Shown: positions 23,612 to 36,532 of the stretch, one piece after another
How positions within the stretch are numbered: position 1 is the stretch's first letter
Layout: each line of letters starts with the position of its first letter
NCBI GenBank assembly: GCA_016169945.1
Contig: JADLSH010000249.1
Coordinates: forward strand, 806,001-870,000
Length of the DNA: 64,000 nt
Source of the DNA: Trachythela sp. YZ-2020
Taxonomy: Eukaryota; Cnidaria; Anthozoa; Malacalcyonacea; Clavulariidae
Direction of reading: 5' to 3'
Made by a program: the position numbers and the translations under genes
Notes under the pieces: model-generated
The model's database searches: none
Told to the model about the DNA's origin: nothing
The model's input: only the letters and a program-made list of their open reading frames with translations

Positions 23612-25288
23612 TTAAATAAAGGTGATGCTTCTCTGTCGTACAACAGCAACAGGACCACTGGGATGAGATGTAATGGATGGGTCCACTTCATAATCCCTTC
23701 TGTTACAAAGAAACGTTGAGGTCTCCAGTTCACCAGTTTCCGAGTAACATAGAAGGAAATGGGAATCTTTCTTCGTGGTTAAGACAATTATTTTACAAAT
23801 GACATGGTTAAATGCCACCCCCCTGGCCCTATGACCTCCTACTACTTTTATTTTCGACTTCAGATTACCTTCCTCGGAGAAAATCTGCACGTTGTTGTTG
23901 ATAAAATCCAACGTGATGGTGATGATTTCATTCTGCTTTGAAATACTCAATCCGTATAGGTAACGTGTACCATCACGTTCAAACTTGTCTTTCAACTGTC
24001 CAGTCTTTTCACAGACATACACATGAGAATCACCTGTTCTGAACATGATGATATTATTGTTTTTGTTTATAGCGATTTCCATCAGAAGCAAATTTGTTGC
24101 ATCGAGAAAATCCAATGTGCACTCGTGTTTTACATTGTAATTCTCATCGAATACATTCAACACGAAACTTCTCACATCGCCATTTTCCGTACGTGTTTTA
24201 AGCCATCTCACCACATAAACATTATCATTGTTATCGACAGCAAGTCCTACAATATATTGCTGGATAACTTTAGCTTCACTGAGGTCAGGCAATTTAACCA
24301 CCTTGCGTTCACCTGTTCTGGATAAAATCGTGATGTCAGTGTCATCATGCCCTCCAACAACAACATCGCCATGACTGTTCACAGCAGATATACACGGATC
24401 TATTTCTTCATCAAGTATCAGTCCGTTAGGATGTTGCGTCAATTCTTTACCCATAGAATTTCTTGCAGATATCTCCGGCCATTCTAATATTGGGCAAAAA
24501 CTGCGATCAGCAAGTTCAATTGTTGGCCAGGCGTGCAAGTGAAGTGAATAATTATTGCGGAATTTTGAAACATATTGAAATAGAACAGAATTTATCATCA
24601 TTACCGATTTGACGTTCTCCGCTCGTTCTGCTTTACCTAACAGCGACTTGACACCACCATTGAGATACACCGTGAATATCTCTTGAATGGCAGGTAACCT
24701 ATGTAGATTTCGAAGAAACGACAGACACCCTGTAATTGCGGTTTCTGGACTATCGAGACATTCCAGTATCTCGGAAACTACCCGTAGCTTGGCAGCAAAA
24801 ATTCTGTCATGAATACTTAAAGCCTCATTAGAGAAAGCATCGGTTGCTCTCTTACGAGCATCCTCGAATCTTTTCATAGCAGATTCAAACTGTTTATCTG
24901 AGTTGATTTTATTACGCTCTCCCATGACGTGAGAAAGTTGCAAGGCTTCGTTTAGGATACCAGTCTCAACACCACTCGGCATTCCCGATGCTTCGCCGCC
25001 GTCACCTTGAACTTCGCTCAGCACAGCTTTCTGCTCGAGCTTTGATTTATTTAGAGAAACATTCAGTAACTCTACGCCTTCTTTTAGGAAACGGTAACTG
25101 CTGAGCATATCTTTGCGTGAAAGACCGTCAAGTTTTGTCTTGATGTCGTTCAACTCGCGTACGACAACCTCGCGAATTTTTGCATCTGTAACATCGCCGT
25201 CCTTCAGTTTAGCTGCAGTCGTATCACGAGCTTTGTTCCACAATAAGCCCACAGTCGAACTTAAAATACTCGTAACAATGGAAGTCAT
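23612..25288 (-). CDS. Array gene copy 3, intact helical-NHL propeller protein (type I end)
   Basis: Single-exon frame of 558 codons from the ATG at 25286-25288. The frame also extends five codons upstream to a GTG, but remnant 2 keeps an ATG at this position and nothing comparable upstream. Residues 1-250 look mostly helical: a hydrophobic start (SILSSTVGLLW), then amphipathic stretches around ELNDIKTKLDGLSRKD and AMKRFEDARKRATDAF. Residues of about 290-550 show five to six blade-like repeats of the NHL type, with hydrophobic-D/N-x-N/G-x-hydrophobic-V turns (GLAVDNNDNVYVV, LSISKQNEII) followed by hydrophobic strands and a G-x-L/V end. No signal peptide or catalytic motif is seen. A poly(A) signal AATAAA lies at 23583-23588. 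I recall similar uncharacterised anthozoan proteins; the function is unknown. Possible roles (inference): ligand-sensing propeller with a helical effector or oligomerisation domain. Confidence 0.85.
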   Translation of the reverse strand: MTSIVTSILSSTVGLLWNKARDTTAAKLKDGDVTDAKIREVVVRELNDIKTKLDGLSRKDMLSSYRFLKEGVELLNVSLNKSKLEQKAVLSEVQGDGGEASGMPSGVETGILNEALQLSHVMGERNKINSDKQFESAMKRFEDARKRATDAFSNEALSIHDRIFAAKLRVVSEILECLDSPETAITGCLSFLRNLHRLPAIQEIFTVYLNGGVKSLLGKAERAENVKSVMMINSVLFQYVSKFRNNYSLHLHAWPTIELADRSFCPILEWPEISARNSMGKELTQHPNGLILDEEIDPCISAVNSHGDVVVGGHDDTDITILSRTGERKVVKLPDLSEAKVIQQYIVGLAVDNNDNVYVVRWLKTRTENGDVRSFVLNVFDENYNVKHECTLDFLDATNLLLMEIAINKNNNIIMFRTGDSHVYVCEKTGQLKDKFERDGTRYLYGLSISKQNEIITITLDFINNNVQIFSEEGNLKSKIKVVGGHRARGVAFNHVICKIIVLTTKKDSHFLLCYSETGELETSTFLCNRRDYEVDPSITSHPSGPVAVVRQRSITFI

Positions 25289-27424
25289 ATTTGAATATAA
25301 CACAACGATAATGCTTGCAATTGCACAAGATACAGAGTTTAGAAATATGTGCCTAAACGCATTCGTTCATGAAATATATAGTAAGAATGATGTAATAGCT
25401 ATGTTGTTCCTGTCACATGACAGGTCTGATTAATACATCAAATATATTGTTCAAAAGCCCCGAATTTCATTTATATCTGAGAAATTTTAAATCTTATTCA
25501 AAGGTAAATACTCGGCCTTCAAACGTGAAAATATCACGCGTCAACCTGTAACCTAATTATCACGCTGTCAAAAATACCATGGCAACAACAGGCTGACGCA
25601 AAAAACAGTCTATGATTTTACATATTCCAAGAAAAATTTCAACACTGGTGTATTTATAGTTATAAATATATTAGACTATATATCGCTTGTTTGCTGGGTA
25701 TTAGTCAGTCTAAATTCTTAAATATGAAAATGTATCCGAAGTGGATATGTCGCCATGAATAAAATATGTCCAAACGCATTCGCTCATGAAATATAATTAA
25801 TGGTACTACTAAATATAAACTACTGTCGTTAGTTTAAAGAAGGAAAGACCGTGCTTTCTGCTGCTTGAACAACCATAAAATGCACAGTTTTCGCCAGGCA
25901 TGGCGTTTATCTGCCATTCAGCAAAAAAGTAGAATTAAAATAAAAAAACAACCGCTTTAAAATTGAAATTTTGAACGCATTTTGTATGTATTCTCTATAG
26001 TTATATAAGCGATTGAAATCTGATGCAGGGAACGAACCACGTGACCCACTGACTCTTCAAAATAAGGTTGAATAAAATAATTTGTCACGTGGTACAAGTA
26101 ACCTAACCAGTCTCCTTCTATTAACCGTGATTAATTTAACTCATTGACAGTGTATTTCCAAGTATATGGTGTATATATGATGTCATATCTATGCATAGTA
26201 TGTTGTTCCTGTAGATTACGTGCATGGGTGTGTTTGAGGAAGATATACACGGAGAAAAAGGAAGCTTTGTTGAAATGTAAATTATTCTCAAGTGAAGACG
26301 TAAATCCACGCCTTCCTGTATAGGAAACTGCAGCAGTTGAGCAAGTCTTTGTGTGAAAAACCATCAAGTATAGTCTCGATGTCGTTAAAAATTGGGTGTT
26401 TCAGATTCAAATTGTTCGGTTGAAGCTATGGGTTGTTTTACAAATCCTTGTTCACAATGTGGGAGGAGAATATTATCTTTAACATTTCAATAGAAAATTG
26501 AACAAACTGTTTTTGCGGTTGCGTCAGCACATTTCACTGAACCATATCAATCCAACTACAATAATATCGATATATAACCAATTGTAAAAAAATACTTCTG
26601 CTATTTCAATCAGTTAAGGGTAGTTTGTTTACGAAAAGAGATGATATTACTGGTAAAGCAATTCTAACGGATATAGATAACAGTCTAGAGACAGTCACTT
26701 CTATAAACTATTAAAGCTTCACTAATCAATGGCGCAACCATGTACTTATCCACCCAGCATGTGTCTCAGATATATGAGACTTATGCTGGTTTTAGAACAT
26801 TCCCGAATGGTAGGACACAACAGACCGAGACATTCAGATATGTTTTCGCTCGCTACTCTTGTTTTAGGTAAATTAAATACTAGGAGTTACTATCGCAAGG
26901 AAAGTGCTGCCTTGACGTACAAACTGCATGGAAAATTCCGGAACATAATTAGTATTAAATATTGAACTTATTGAAATTGCTAAGGATACACTGTATGTAT
27001 TGATTTATTTTGTTGTCAAAACGTCGAGATTACAACACTGTGACTACAACAATAGGACACACTATACTATTGTAAATGGTATATACTGTACAGTATTAAG
27101 CAAGATATTTGAGTGCTATTGTTAATGGAACTCTTGGTACCAACATCAAATGTTAATAGAAGTCATTGTTTACTTCAAAGTTGTCAATGGCATCTTGAAT
27201 AACTAATTTGAAGTCATAGAGGCAGTGTCTTTTCATATTTTTGTGGTGCAGTTAGCTGGTTGTCTGTCAAAGCCCGGTAGCATTGCATTTACGATCCAAC
27301 GTTTCGACACTCTAGTGTCTTTATCAGGGGTGAATACAATTAAGAAATAGAAAACTAGTCGCGTACTTTATGGTGTGATAAAGCACGAGGGGAAAGTTGG
27401 GAGAAGTTACACGAGAGAAGCCTA
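25289..27424. repeat. Spacer 3, first part, with 43-bp loss
   Basis: Matches 12345-14520 except for a missing stretch of about 43 bp near 25473, which accounts for the short period of this unit. Just after the loss it carries CTTATTC, a variant otherwise seen in the edge copies, which hints at exchange with an edge-type unit. Confidence 0.7.
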
Positions 27425-27594
27425 TCCAGACATTCCATCATCTCGGAAACTACACGTAGCTTGGCAGTAAGAATTCTGTCATGAATACTTAATGCATCGT
27501 TACAGAAAGCATCGGTTGCTCTCTTACGAACATCCTCGAATCTTTTCATAGCAGATTCAAAATCTCTATCTGAGTTGATTTTAAGCTCTCCCAT
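27425..27594 (-). pseudogene. Truncated gene fragment in spacer 3
   Basis: Same fragment as in the other spacers. The fused minus-strand frame spans 27355-27687 (110 codons). Its N-terminal 31 residues come from boundary-module sequence, followed by residues of about 120-180 of the array protein. Confidence 0.75.
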
Positions 27595-28596
27595 GCTTAC
27601 TTCGTATTTCTGAATAGGATTCAATTTTCTGAACACGAATCTCAATAGTTTTCGAATATTATCTGGTATTATATACAAACGCCACAAAGTTGACTAAATC
27701 GTGCATCTTCATACACAATACACAGAATATAAGACAATTCAAAAGTTTGGAATGTCGAAATGGTTGCATTATGTCAATCAGTGTTCATTTATTATTGCTG
27801 CATGTCTTCCCCACAGTTTACTAACAATACTTGGTTTGAAAAGACAACATGCTCATGGGAGGTAGAAAATTATCTTTAACATTTGAATAGAAAATTTGGC
27901 AAACTGTTTTAGGTTGCGTCAGCACATTCAATTATCCGTATCAATCCAACTACAAAAATGTCGATATAGCCAGTTGTGAAACACTTCTGAGATTGCATTC
28001 CTCAAAAAGGTACTTTGTACAAAAATACATGATATTTCGATATGATGCAGCAATTCTAACTGAGATATAGATATCACAGTCTAGAGACAGTCACTTCTAA
28101 ACAAACTATTGTATTCATTGCTGAATGTCTCCCACGCACAGTTTACTTACAATATTTGGTTTGAAAAGGCAACATGGAAGGTAAAAAATTATCTTTAACA
28201 TTTGAATGAAAATTTTGAATAGAAAATTGAACAAAATGTTTTGGACAGCGTTTTATTGCAGCACTAAGCCACTAAGTTCATTGAACCATATCATTCAACC
28301 ATAACTAAATAATGTCGATATAGCCAGTTGTGAAACACCTCTGCCGTCAATATTTCATTTGCTTAAAAAGTAGTTCGTACAAATAGACATGATATTTCTG
28401 GTGCAGCAATTATAAGATATAGATATAACAGTCTAGAGACGGGTATTTCAAATCAATAACTATCAATAATGGCGTGACCACTTAACCATCCAGCATGTGT
28501 CTTATACTTATATTGGTTTTAGAACATTCCCGAATGGTATAAAACACAACAGAACGATATATCAGCCATGTTTTGGCTTGCTACTCTGGCTTTAAG

Positions 28597-28752
28597 TAAA
28601 TGAATTTAATGCAAAGCCCAGTCGATTTGCATTAACGACGCAACCGCGTTTCGACACTCCAATCTATAGAGTCTTAATTGATAAAGACGCGAGACCGTAG
28701 TCTCGAAACGTTGGGTCGCAAATATAATTCGACTGGGTTTTGCATTCATTTA
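28597..28752. repeat. Palindrome in spacer 3
   Basis: Identical in layout to 15690-15845, including the GAGACCG...GTCTCGAAACG core. Confidence 0.7.
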
Positions 28753-29392
28753 GTTCACACAAGAGTAGCGAGCGAAACCATACCTATTTACTCGTTTGAG
28801 CGCCACGGCGCTCTTTAAATTTTAGTGTTTTTGATGCGGTGCTTATTCGAGGGCAACGGCGGTCTTTAGAAATTGTTTTATTGTATCTGCCTTCAATCAC
28901 AACGGAACTGCGTATTTCCAAAGTTCTGGAAGAGTGAAATAGATGCCGACAAAACATTGAAATGTACTCACTTTTAACTTAAAACAATGCAGTACAGGAT
29001 AATAAATATGGAGACAGATTAAAGATTTGGAATGTACTGTATTTGTTTTCAGCTCGTCTAACGGTGTTTCGATTAAGCGCCGCATTGTTTTAAACAAGTC
29101 CGGCGCTTATTCGAGGGCGGCGCTCATTTTGATATTACAGCTGCATGCACGGTAGCCTACGTCATAGACCATACTAGACGTCATAGACCATCTATATAGA
29201 CGTATCTCGAACGTGCGGTACCAGTGTGGGTAGAGTGTGATTTAATATGAAGTGAAAATTTAATTATTCAATTTATATTTAAAGGTTTTTACTTTAATGT
29301 TTTCTTCAACTAAAATATATACATTTAAATAATAGTAATCTATGCCAAAAAGGCCTAAGTTTGACATTACTATATCTACATTATATTATAAT

Positions 29393-29648
29393 CAGGGCAT
29401 TTTTTAACTAATGTACTGGAGGGACTGAGGTATTCTCGCAACAAAACCTGGCTCCGTTTAGATGGGATATATCAAAAATTGTCTCTGAAAATGCAGGAAA
29501 TCAAGCCACAGAGACTCAAGAATACAAACATTTTCTGGGGGAGGACCCCCAGACCCCCTTCAGCTTCCCACACCTGTAATACAACACCTACCTGTTACGT
29601 CCCCTTTCAATTATGGCCCCACCACTAACGATTTCTTAAAAATGCCTG
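29393..29648. mobile_element. CAGGGC miniature element in spacer 3
   Basis: The left end is complete; the right end has lost single bases (AAAAATGCCTG). Otherwise like the copy at 16490-16747. Confidence 0.78.
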
Positions 29649-30042
29649 ATATTATTATTATGTTTCATTCCAAAGCAAACATTGTGCTAAGCCTACTAAT
29701 AATACCTATCTATACATTGTTTAGTTATGAACGTTTAAATATCAATTCATATTTCTATTTAAAACTAAAGGATATACAAAATTATCAATCTTAACTGGCT
29801 GCACCCCTTGGGCTTAGTGGAGTGAAGTGTAAAACACGTTGCAAAGCTATATACATGCATGTATGGTCCAGAGTTAGTAATTTGTTTTATTATTCTTACT
29901 GCTATACCCATGTTCTCCAGTCACATTAATTGTTTTCAATTATTTTGGGTCAGCTGGAAAATGTCTATTGTTGTAGTAAATTATCGCCATATATACAGAT
30001 TTCTGAAGGAATATTTATTTACACATAATGTAAAGTATCTCC

Positions 30043-31717
30043 TTAAATAAAGGTGATGCTTCTCTGTCGTACAACAGCAACAGGACCACTGGGATGAGAT
30101 GTAATGGATGGGAGTAATAATTCATCGTCCCTTTCGTTACCAAGAAACGTTGAGGTCTCCAGTTCACAAGTTTCCGAGTAACATAGAAGGAAATAGAATC
30201 TTTCTTCTCGGTTAAGACAATTATTTTACAAATGACATGGTTAATTGCCACACCCATGACCGAATGATCTTCTAGTACTTTTATTATCGACTTCAGATTA
30301 CCTTCCTCGGACAAAATCTGCAGCATGTTGTCGTTGATAAAATCCGACGTGATGATTTCATTCTGCTTTGAAATACTCAATCTGCGTAGGTAACATGAAT
30401 CACTTTGAAACTTGTCTTTCAACTGTCCAGTCTTTTCACAGACATACACATGAGAATCACCTGTTCTGAACATGATGATATTATTGTTTTTGTTTATAGC
30501 GATTTCCATCAGAAGCAAATTTGTTGCATCGAGAAAATCCAATGTGCACTCGTGTTTTACATTGTAATTCTCATCGAATACATTCAACACGAAACTTCTC
30601 ACATCGCCATTTTCCGTACGTGTTTTAAGCCATCTCACCACATAAACATTATCATTGTTATCGACAGCAAGTCCTACAATATATTGCTGGATAACTTTAG
30701 CTTCACTGAGGTCAGGCAATTTAACCACCTTGCGTTCACCTGTTCTGGATAAAATCGTGATGTCAGTGTCATCATGCCCTCCAACAACAACATCGCCATG
30801 ACTGTTCACAGCAGATATACACGGATCTATTTCTTCATCAAGTATCAGTCCGTTAGGATGTTGCGTCAATTCTTTACCCATAGAATTTCTTGCAGATATC
30901 TCCGGCCATTCTAATATTGGGCAAAAACTGCGATCAGCAAGTTCAATTGTTGGCCAGGCGTGCAAGTGAAGTGAATAATTATTGCGGAATTTTGAAACAT
31001 ATTGAAATAGAACAGAATTTATCATCATTACCGATTTGACGTTCTCCGCTCGTTCTGCTTTACCTAACAGCGACTTGACACCACCATTGAGATACACCGT
31101 GAATATCTCTTGAATGGCAGGTAACCTATGTAGATTTCGAAGAAACGACAGACACCCTGTAATTGCGGTTTCTGGACTATCGAGACATTCCAGTATCTCG
31201 GAAACTACCCGTAGCTTGGCAGCAAAAATTCTGTCATGAATACTGAAAGCCTCATTAGAGAAAGCATCGTTTGCTCTCTTACTTGAGCATCCTCGAATCT
31301 TTTCATAGCAGATTCAAACTGTTTATCTGAGTTGATTTTATTACGCTCTCCCATGACGTGAGAAAGTTGCAAGGCTTCGTTTAGGATACCAGTCTCAACA
31401 CCACTCGGCATTCCCGATGCTTCGCCGCCGTCACCTTGAACTTCGCTCAGCACAGCTTTCTGCTCGAGCTTTGATTTATTTAGAGAAACATTCAGTAACT
31501 CTACGCCTTCTTTTAGGAAACGGTAACTGCTGAGCATATCTTTGCGTGAAAGACCGTCAAGTTTTGTCTTGATGTCGTTCAACTCGCGTACGACAACCTC
31601 GCGAATTTTTGCATCTGTAACATCGCCGTCCTTCAGTTTAGCTGCAGTCGTATCACGAGCTTTGTTCCACAATAAGCCCACAGTCGAACTTAAAATACTC
31701 GTAACAATGGAAGTCAT
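30043..31717 (-). pseudogene. Array gene copy 4, helical-NHL protein, two frameshifts
   Basis: Type II C-terminus. The first lesion is at 31270-31285, where GCATCGGTTGC...TTACGAGC reads GCATCGTTTGC...TTACTTGAGC: a substitution plus two extra bases, breaking the frame near residue 145. The second is near 30195, where GGAAATAGGAATC has lost a G, shifting the last 50 codons. The open middle part is 30015-31097. The first lesion is not a simple run-length change, so this copy is a better candidate for a true pseudogene than copies 1 and 2. Confidence 0.82.
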
Positions 31718-33894
31718 ATTTGAATATAACACAACGATAATGCTTGCAATTGCACAAGATACAGAGTTTAGAAATATGTGCCTAAACGCATTCGTTCATG
31801 AAATATATAGTAAGAATGATGTAATAGCTATGTTGTTCCTGTCACATGACAGGTCTGATTAATACATCAAATATATTGTTCAAAAGCCCCGAATTTCATT
31901 TATTTTTGCTAGTATAGTTAAACACTGAACATCAAGTTGCCATTGTATCTGAGAAATTTTAAATCTTGTTCAAAGGTAAATACTCGGCCTTCAAACGTGA
32001 AAATATCACGCGTCAACCTGTAACCTAATTATCACGCTGTCAAAAATACCATGGCAACAACAGGCTGACGCAAAAAACAGTCTATGATTTTACATATTCC
32101 AAGAAAATTTCAACACTGGTGTATTTATAGTTATAAATATATTAGACTATATATCGCTTGTTTGCTGGGTATTAGTCAGTCTAAATTCTTAAATATGAAA
32201 ATGTATCCGAAGTGGATATGTCGCCATGAATAAAATATGTCCAAACGCATTCGCTCATGAAATATAATTAATGGTACTACTAAATATAAACTACTGTCGT
32301 TAGTTTAAAGAAGGAAAGACCGTGCTTTCTGCTGCTTGAACAACCATAAAATGCACAGTTTTCGCCAGGCATGGCGTTTATCTGCCATTCAGCAAAAAGT
32401 AGAATTAAAATAAAAAACAACCGCTTTAAAATTGAAATTTTGAACGCATTTTGTATGTATTCTCTATAGTTATATAAGCGATTGAAATCTGATGCAGGGA
32501 ACGAACCACGTGACCCACTGACTCTTCAAAATAAGGTTGAATAAAATAATTTGTCACGTGGTACAAGTAACCTAACCAGTCTCCTTCTATTAACCGTGAT
32601 TAATTTAACTCATTGACAGTGTATTTCCAAGTATATGGTGTATATATGATGTCATATCTATGCATAGTATGTTGTTCCTGTAGATTACGTGCATGGGTGT
32701 GTTTGAGGAAGATATACACGGAGAAAGGAAGCTTTGTTGAAATGTAAATTATTCTCAAGTGAAGACGTAAATCCACGCCTTCCTGTATAGGAAACTGCAG
32801 CAGTTGAGCAAGTCTTTGTGTGAAAAACCCATCAAGTATATATAGTGTCGATGTCGTTAAAAATGGGTGTTTCAGATTCAAAATTGTTCGGTTGAAGCTA
32901 TGGGTTGTTTTTACAAATCCTTGTTCACAATGTGGGAGGAGAATATTATCTTTAACATTTCAATAGAAAATTGAACAAACTGTTTTTGCGGTTGCGTCAG
33001 CACATTTCACTGAACCATATCAATCCAACTACAATAATATCGATATATAACCAATTGTAAAAAAATACTTCTGCTATTTCAATCAGTTAAGGGTAGTTTG
33101 TTTACGAAAAGAGATGATATTACTGGTAAAGCAATTTCTAACGGATATAGATAACAGTCTAGAGACAGTCACTTCTATAAACTATTAAAGCTTCACTAAT
33201 CAATGGCGCAACCATGTACTTATCCACCCAGCATGTGTCTCAGATATATGAGACTTATGCTGGTTTAGAACATTCGAATGGTAGGACACAACAGACCGAG
33301 ACATTCAGATATGTTTTCGCTCGCTACTCTTGTTTTAGGTAAATTAAATACTAGGAGTTACTATCGCAAGGAAAGTGCTGCCTTGACGTACAAACTGCAT
33401 GGAAAATTCCGGAACATAATTAGTATTAAATATTGAACTTATTGAAATTGCTAAGGATACACTGTATGTATTGATTTATTTTGTTGTCAAAACGTCGAGA
33501 TTACAACACTGTGACTACAACAATAGGACACACTATACTATTGTAAATGGTATATACTGTACAGTATTAAGCAAGATATTTGAGTGCTATTGTTAATGGA
33601 ACTCTTGGTACCAACATCAAATGTTAATAGAAGTCATTGTTTACTTCAAAGTTGTCAATGGCATCTTGAATAACTAATTTGAAGTCATAGAGGCAGTGTC
33701 TTTTCATATTTTTGTGGTGCAGTTAGCTGGTTGTCTGTCAAAGCCCGGTAGCATTGCATTTACGATCCAACGTTTCGACACTCTAGTGTCTTTATCAGGG
33801 GTGAATACAATTAAGAAATAAAACTAGTCGCGTACTTTATGGTGTGATAAAGCACGAGGGAAAGTTGGGAGAAGTTACACGAGAGAAGCCTATC
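31718..33894. repeat. Spacer 4, first part
   Basis: Matches 12345-14520. Small losses near 32104, 32725, 33264 and 33274 are single or few bases. No gene is seen. Confidence 0.65.
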
Positions 33895-34060
33895 CAGACA
33901 TTCCATCATCTCAGAAACTACGTAGCTTGGCAGTAAGAATTCTGTCATGAATACTTAATGCATCGTTACAGAAAGCATCGGTTGCTCTCTTACGAACATC
34001 CTCGAATCTTTTCATAGCAGATTCAAAATCTCTATCTGAGTTGATTTTAAGCTCTCCCAT
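33895..34060 (-). pseudogene. Truncated gene fragment in spacer 4
   Basis: As in the other spacers, with a two-base loss near 33920 that shortens the fused frame (33911-34153). Confidence 0.72.
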
Positions 34061-35063
34061 GCTTACTTCGTATTTCTGAATAGGATTCAATTTTCTGAAC
34101 ACGAATCTCAATAGTTTTCGAATATTATCTGGTATTATATACAAACGCCACAAAGTTGACTAAATCGTGCATCTTCATACACAATACACAGAATATAAGA
34201 CAATTCAAAAGTTTGGAATGTCAGAAATGGTTGCATTATGTCAATCAGTGTTCATTTATTATTGCTGCATGTCTTCCCCACAGTTTACTAACAATACTTG
34301 GTTTGAAAAGACAACATGCTCATGGGAGGTAGAAAATTATCTTTAACATTTGAATAGAAAATTTGGCAAACTGTTTTAGGTTGCGTCAGCACATTCAATT
34401 ATCCGTATCAATCCAACTACAAAAATGTCGATATAGCCAGTTGTGAAACACTTCTGAGATTGCATTCCTCAAAAAGGTACTTTGTACAAAAATACATGAT
34501 ATTTCGATATGATGCAGCAATTCTAACTGAGATATAGATATCACAGTCTAGAGACAGTCACTTCTAAACAAACTATTGTATTCATTGCTGAATGTCTCCC
34601 ACGCACAGTTTACTTACAATATTTGGTTTGAAAAGGCAACATGGAAGGTAAAAAATTATCTTTAACATTTGAATGAAAATTTTGAATAGAAAATTGAACA
34701 AAATGTTTTGGACAGCGTTTTATTGCAGCACTAAGCCACTAAGTTCATTGAACCATATCATTCAACCATAACTAAATAATGTCGATATAGCCAGTTGTGA
34801 AACACCTCTGCCGTCAATATTTCATTTGCTTAAAAAGTAGTTCGTACAAATAGACATGATATTTCTGGTGCAGCAATTATAAGATATAGATATAACAGTC
34901 TAGAGACGGGTATTTCAAATCAATAACTATCAATAATGGCGTGACCACTTAACCATCCAGCATGTGTCTTATACTTATATTGGTTTTAGAACATTCCCGA
35001 ATGGTATAAAACACAACAGAACGATATATCAGCCATGTTTTGGCTTGCTACTCTGGCTTTAAG

Positions 35064-35219
35064 TAAATGAATTTAATGCAAAGCCCAGTCGATTTGCATT
35101 AACGACGCAACCGCGTTTCGACACTCCAATCTATAGAGTCTTAATTGATAAAGACGCGAGACCGTAGTCTCGAAACGTTGGGTCGCAAATATAATTCGAC
35201 TGGGTTTTGCATTCATTTA
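35064..35219. repeat. Palindrome in spacer 4
   Basis: Same as at 15690-15845. Confidence 0.7.
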
Positions 35220-35861
35220 GTTCACACAAGAGTAGCGAGCGAAACCATACCTATTTACTCGTTTGAGCGCCACGGCGCTCTTTAAATTTTTAGTGTTTTG
35301 GATGCGGTGCTTATTCGAGGGCAACGGCGGTCTTTAGAAATTGTTTTATTGTATCTGCCTTCAATCACAACGGAACTGCGTATTTCCAAAGTTCTGGAGA
35401 GAGTGAAATAGATGCCGACAAAACATTGAAATGTACTCACTTTTAACTTAAAACAATGCAGTACAGGATAATAAATATGGGAGACAGATTAAAGATTTGG
35501 AATGTACTGTATTTGTTTTCAGCTCGTCTAACGGTGTTTCGATTAAGCGCCGCATTGTTTTAAACAAGTCCGGCGCTTATTCGAGGCGGCGCTCATTTTG
35601 ATATTACAGCTGCATGCACGGTAGCCTACGTCATAGACCATACTAGACGTCATAGACCATCTATATAGACGTATCTCGAACGTGCGGTACCAGTGTGGGT
35701 AGAGTGTGATTTAATATGAAGTGAAAATTTAATTATTCAATTTATATTTAAAGGTTTTTACTTTAATGTTTTCTTCAACTAAAATATATACATTTAAATA
35801 ATAGTAATCTATGCCAAAAAGGCCTAAGTTTGACATTACTATATCTACATTATATTATAAT

Positions 35862-36120
35862 CAGGGCATTTTTTAACTAATGTACTGGAGGGACTGAGGG
35901 TATTCTCACAACAAAACCTGGCTCCGTTTAGATGGGATATATCAAAAATTGTCTCTGAAAATGCAGGAAATCAAGCCACAGAGACTCAAGAATACAAACA
36001 TTTTCTGGGGGAGGACCCCCAGACCCCCTTCAGCTTCCCACACCTGTAATACAACACCTACCTGTTACGTCCCCTTTCAATTATGGCCCCACCACTAACG
36101 ATTTCTTAAAAAATGCCCTG
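35862..36120. mobile_element. CAGGGC miniature element in spacer 4
   Basis: Both ends are complete (CAGGGCATTTTTTAAC and TTCTTAAAAAATGCCCTG); 259 bp. Confidence 0.8.
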
Positions 36121-36532
36121 ATATTATTATTATGTTTCATTCCAAAGCAAACATTGTGCTAAGCCTACTAATAATACCTATCTATACATTGTTTAGTTAT
36201 GAACGTTTAAATATCAATTCATATTTCTATTTAAAACTAAAGGATATACAAAATTATCAATCTTAACTGGCTGCACCTTGGGCTTAGTGGAGTTAGGTGT
36301 AAAACACTTTGCAAAGCTATATACATGCATGTATGGTCCAGAGTTAGTAATTTGTTTTATTATTCTTACTGCTATACCCATGTTCTCCAGTCACATTGTT
36401 TTCAATTATTTTGGGTCAGCTGGAAAATGTCTATTGTTGTAGTAAATTATCGCCATATATACAGATTTCTGAAGGAATATTTATTTACACATAATGTAAA
36501 GTATCTCCTTAAATAAAGGTGATGCTTCTCTG

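Noticed and set aside
25289..25303. Five-codon upstream extension of the array gene to a GTG
   Set aside because: Animal genes rarely start at GTG. The ATG at 25286-25288 is retained in remnant 2, whose upstream sequence is different.
25113..25433. 106-codon plus-strand frame opposite the gene start, repeated in every unit
   Set aside because: It is antisense to the well-supported N-terminal coding region and is explained by the codon usage there.
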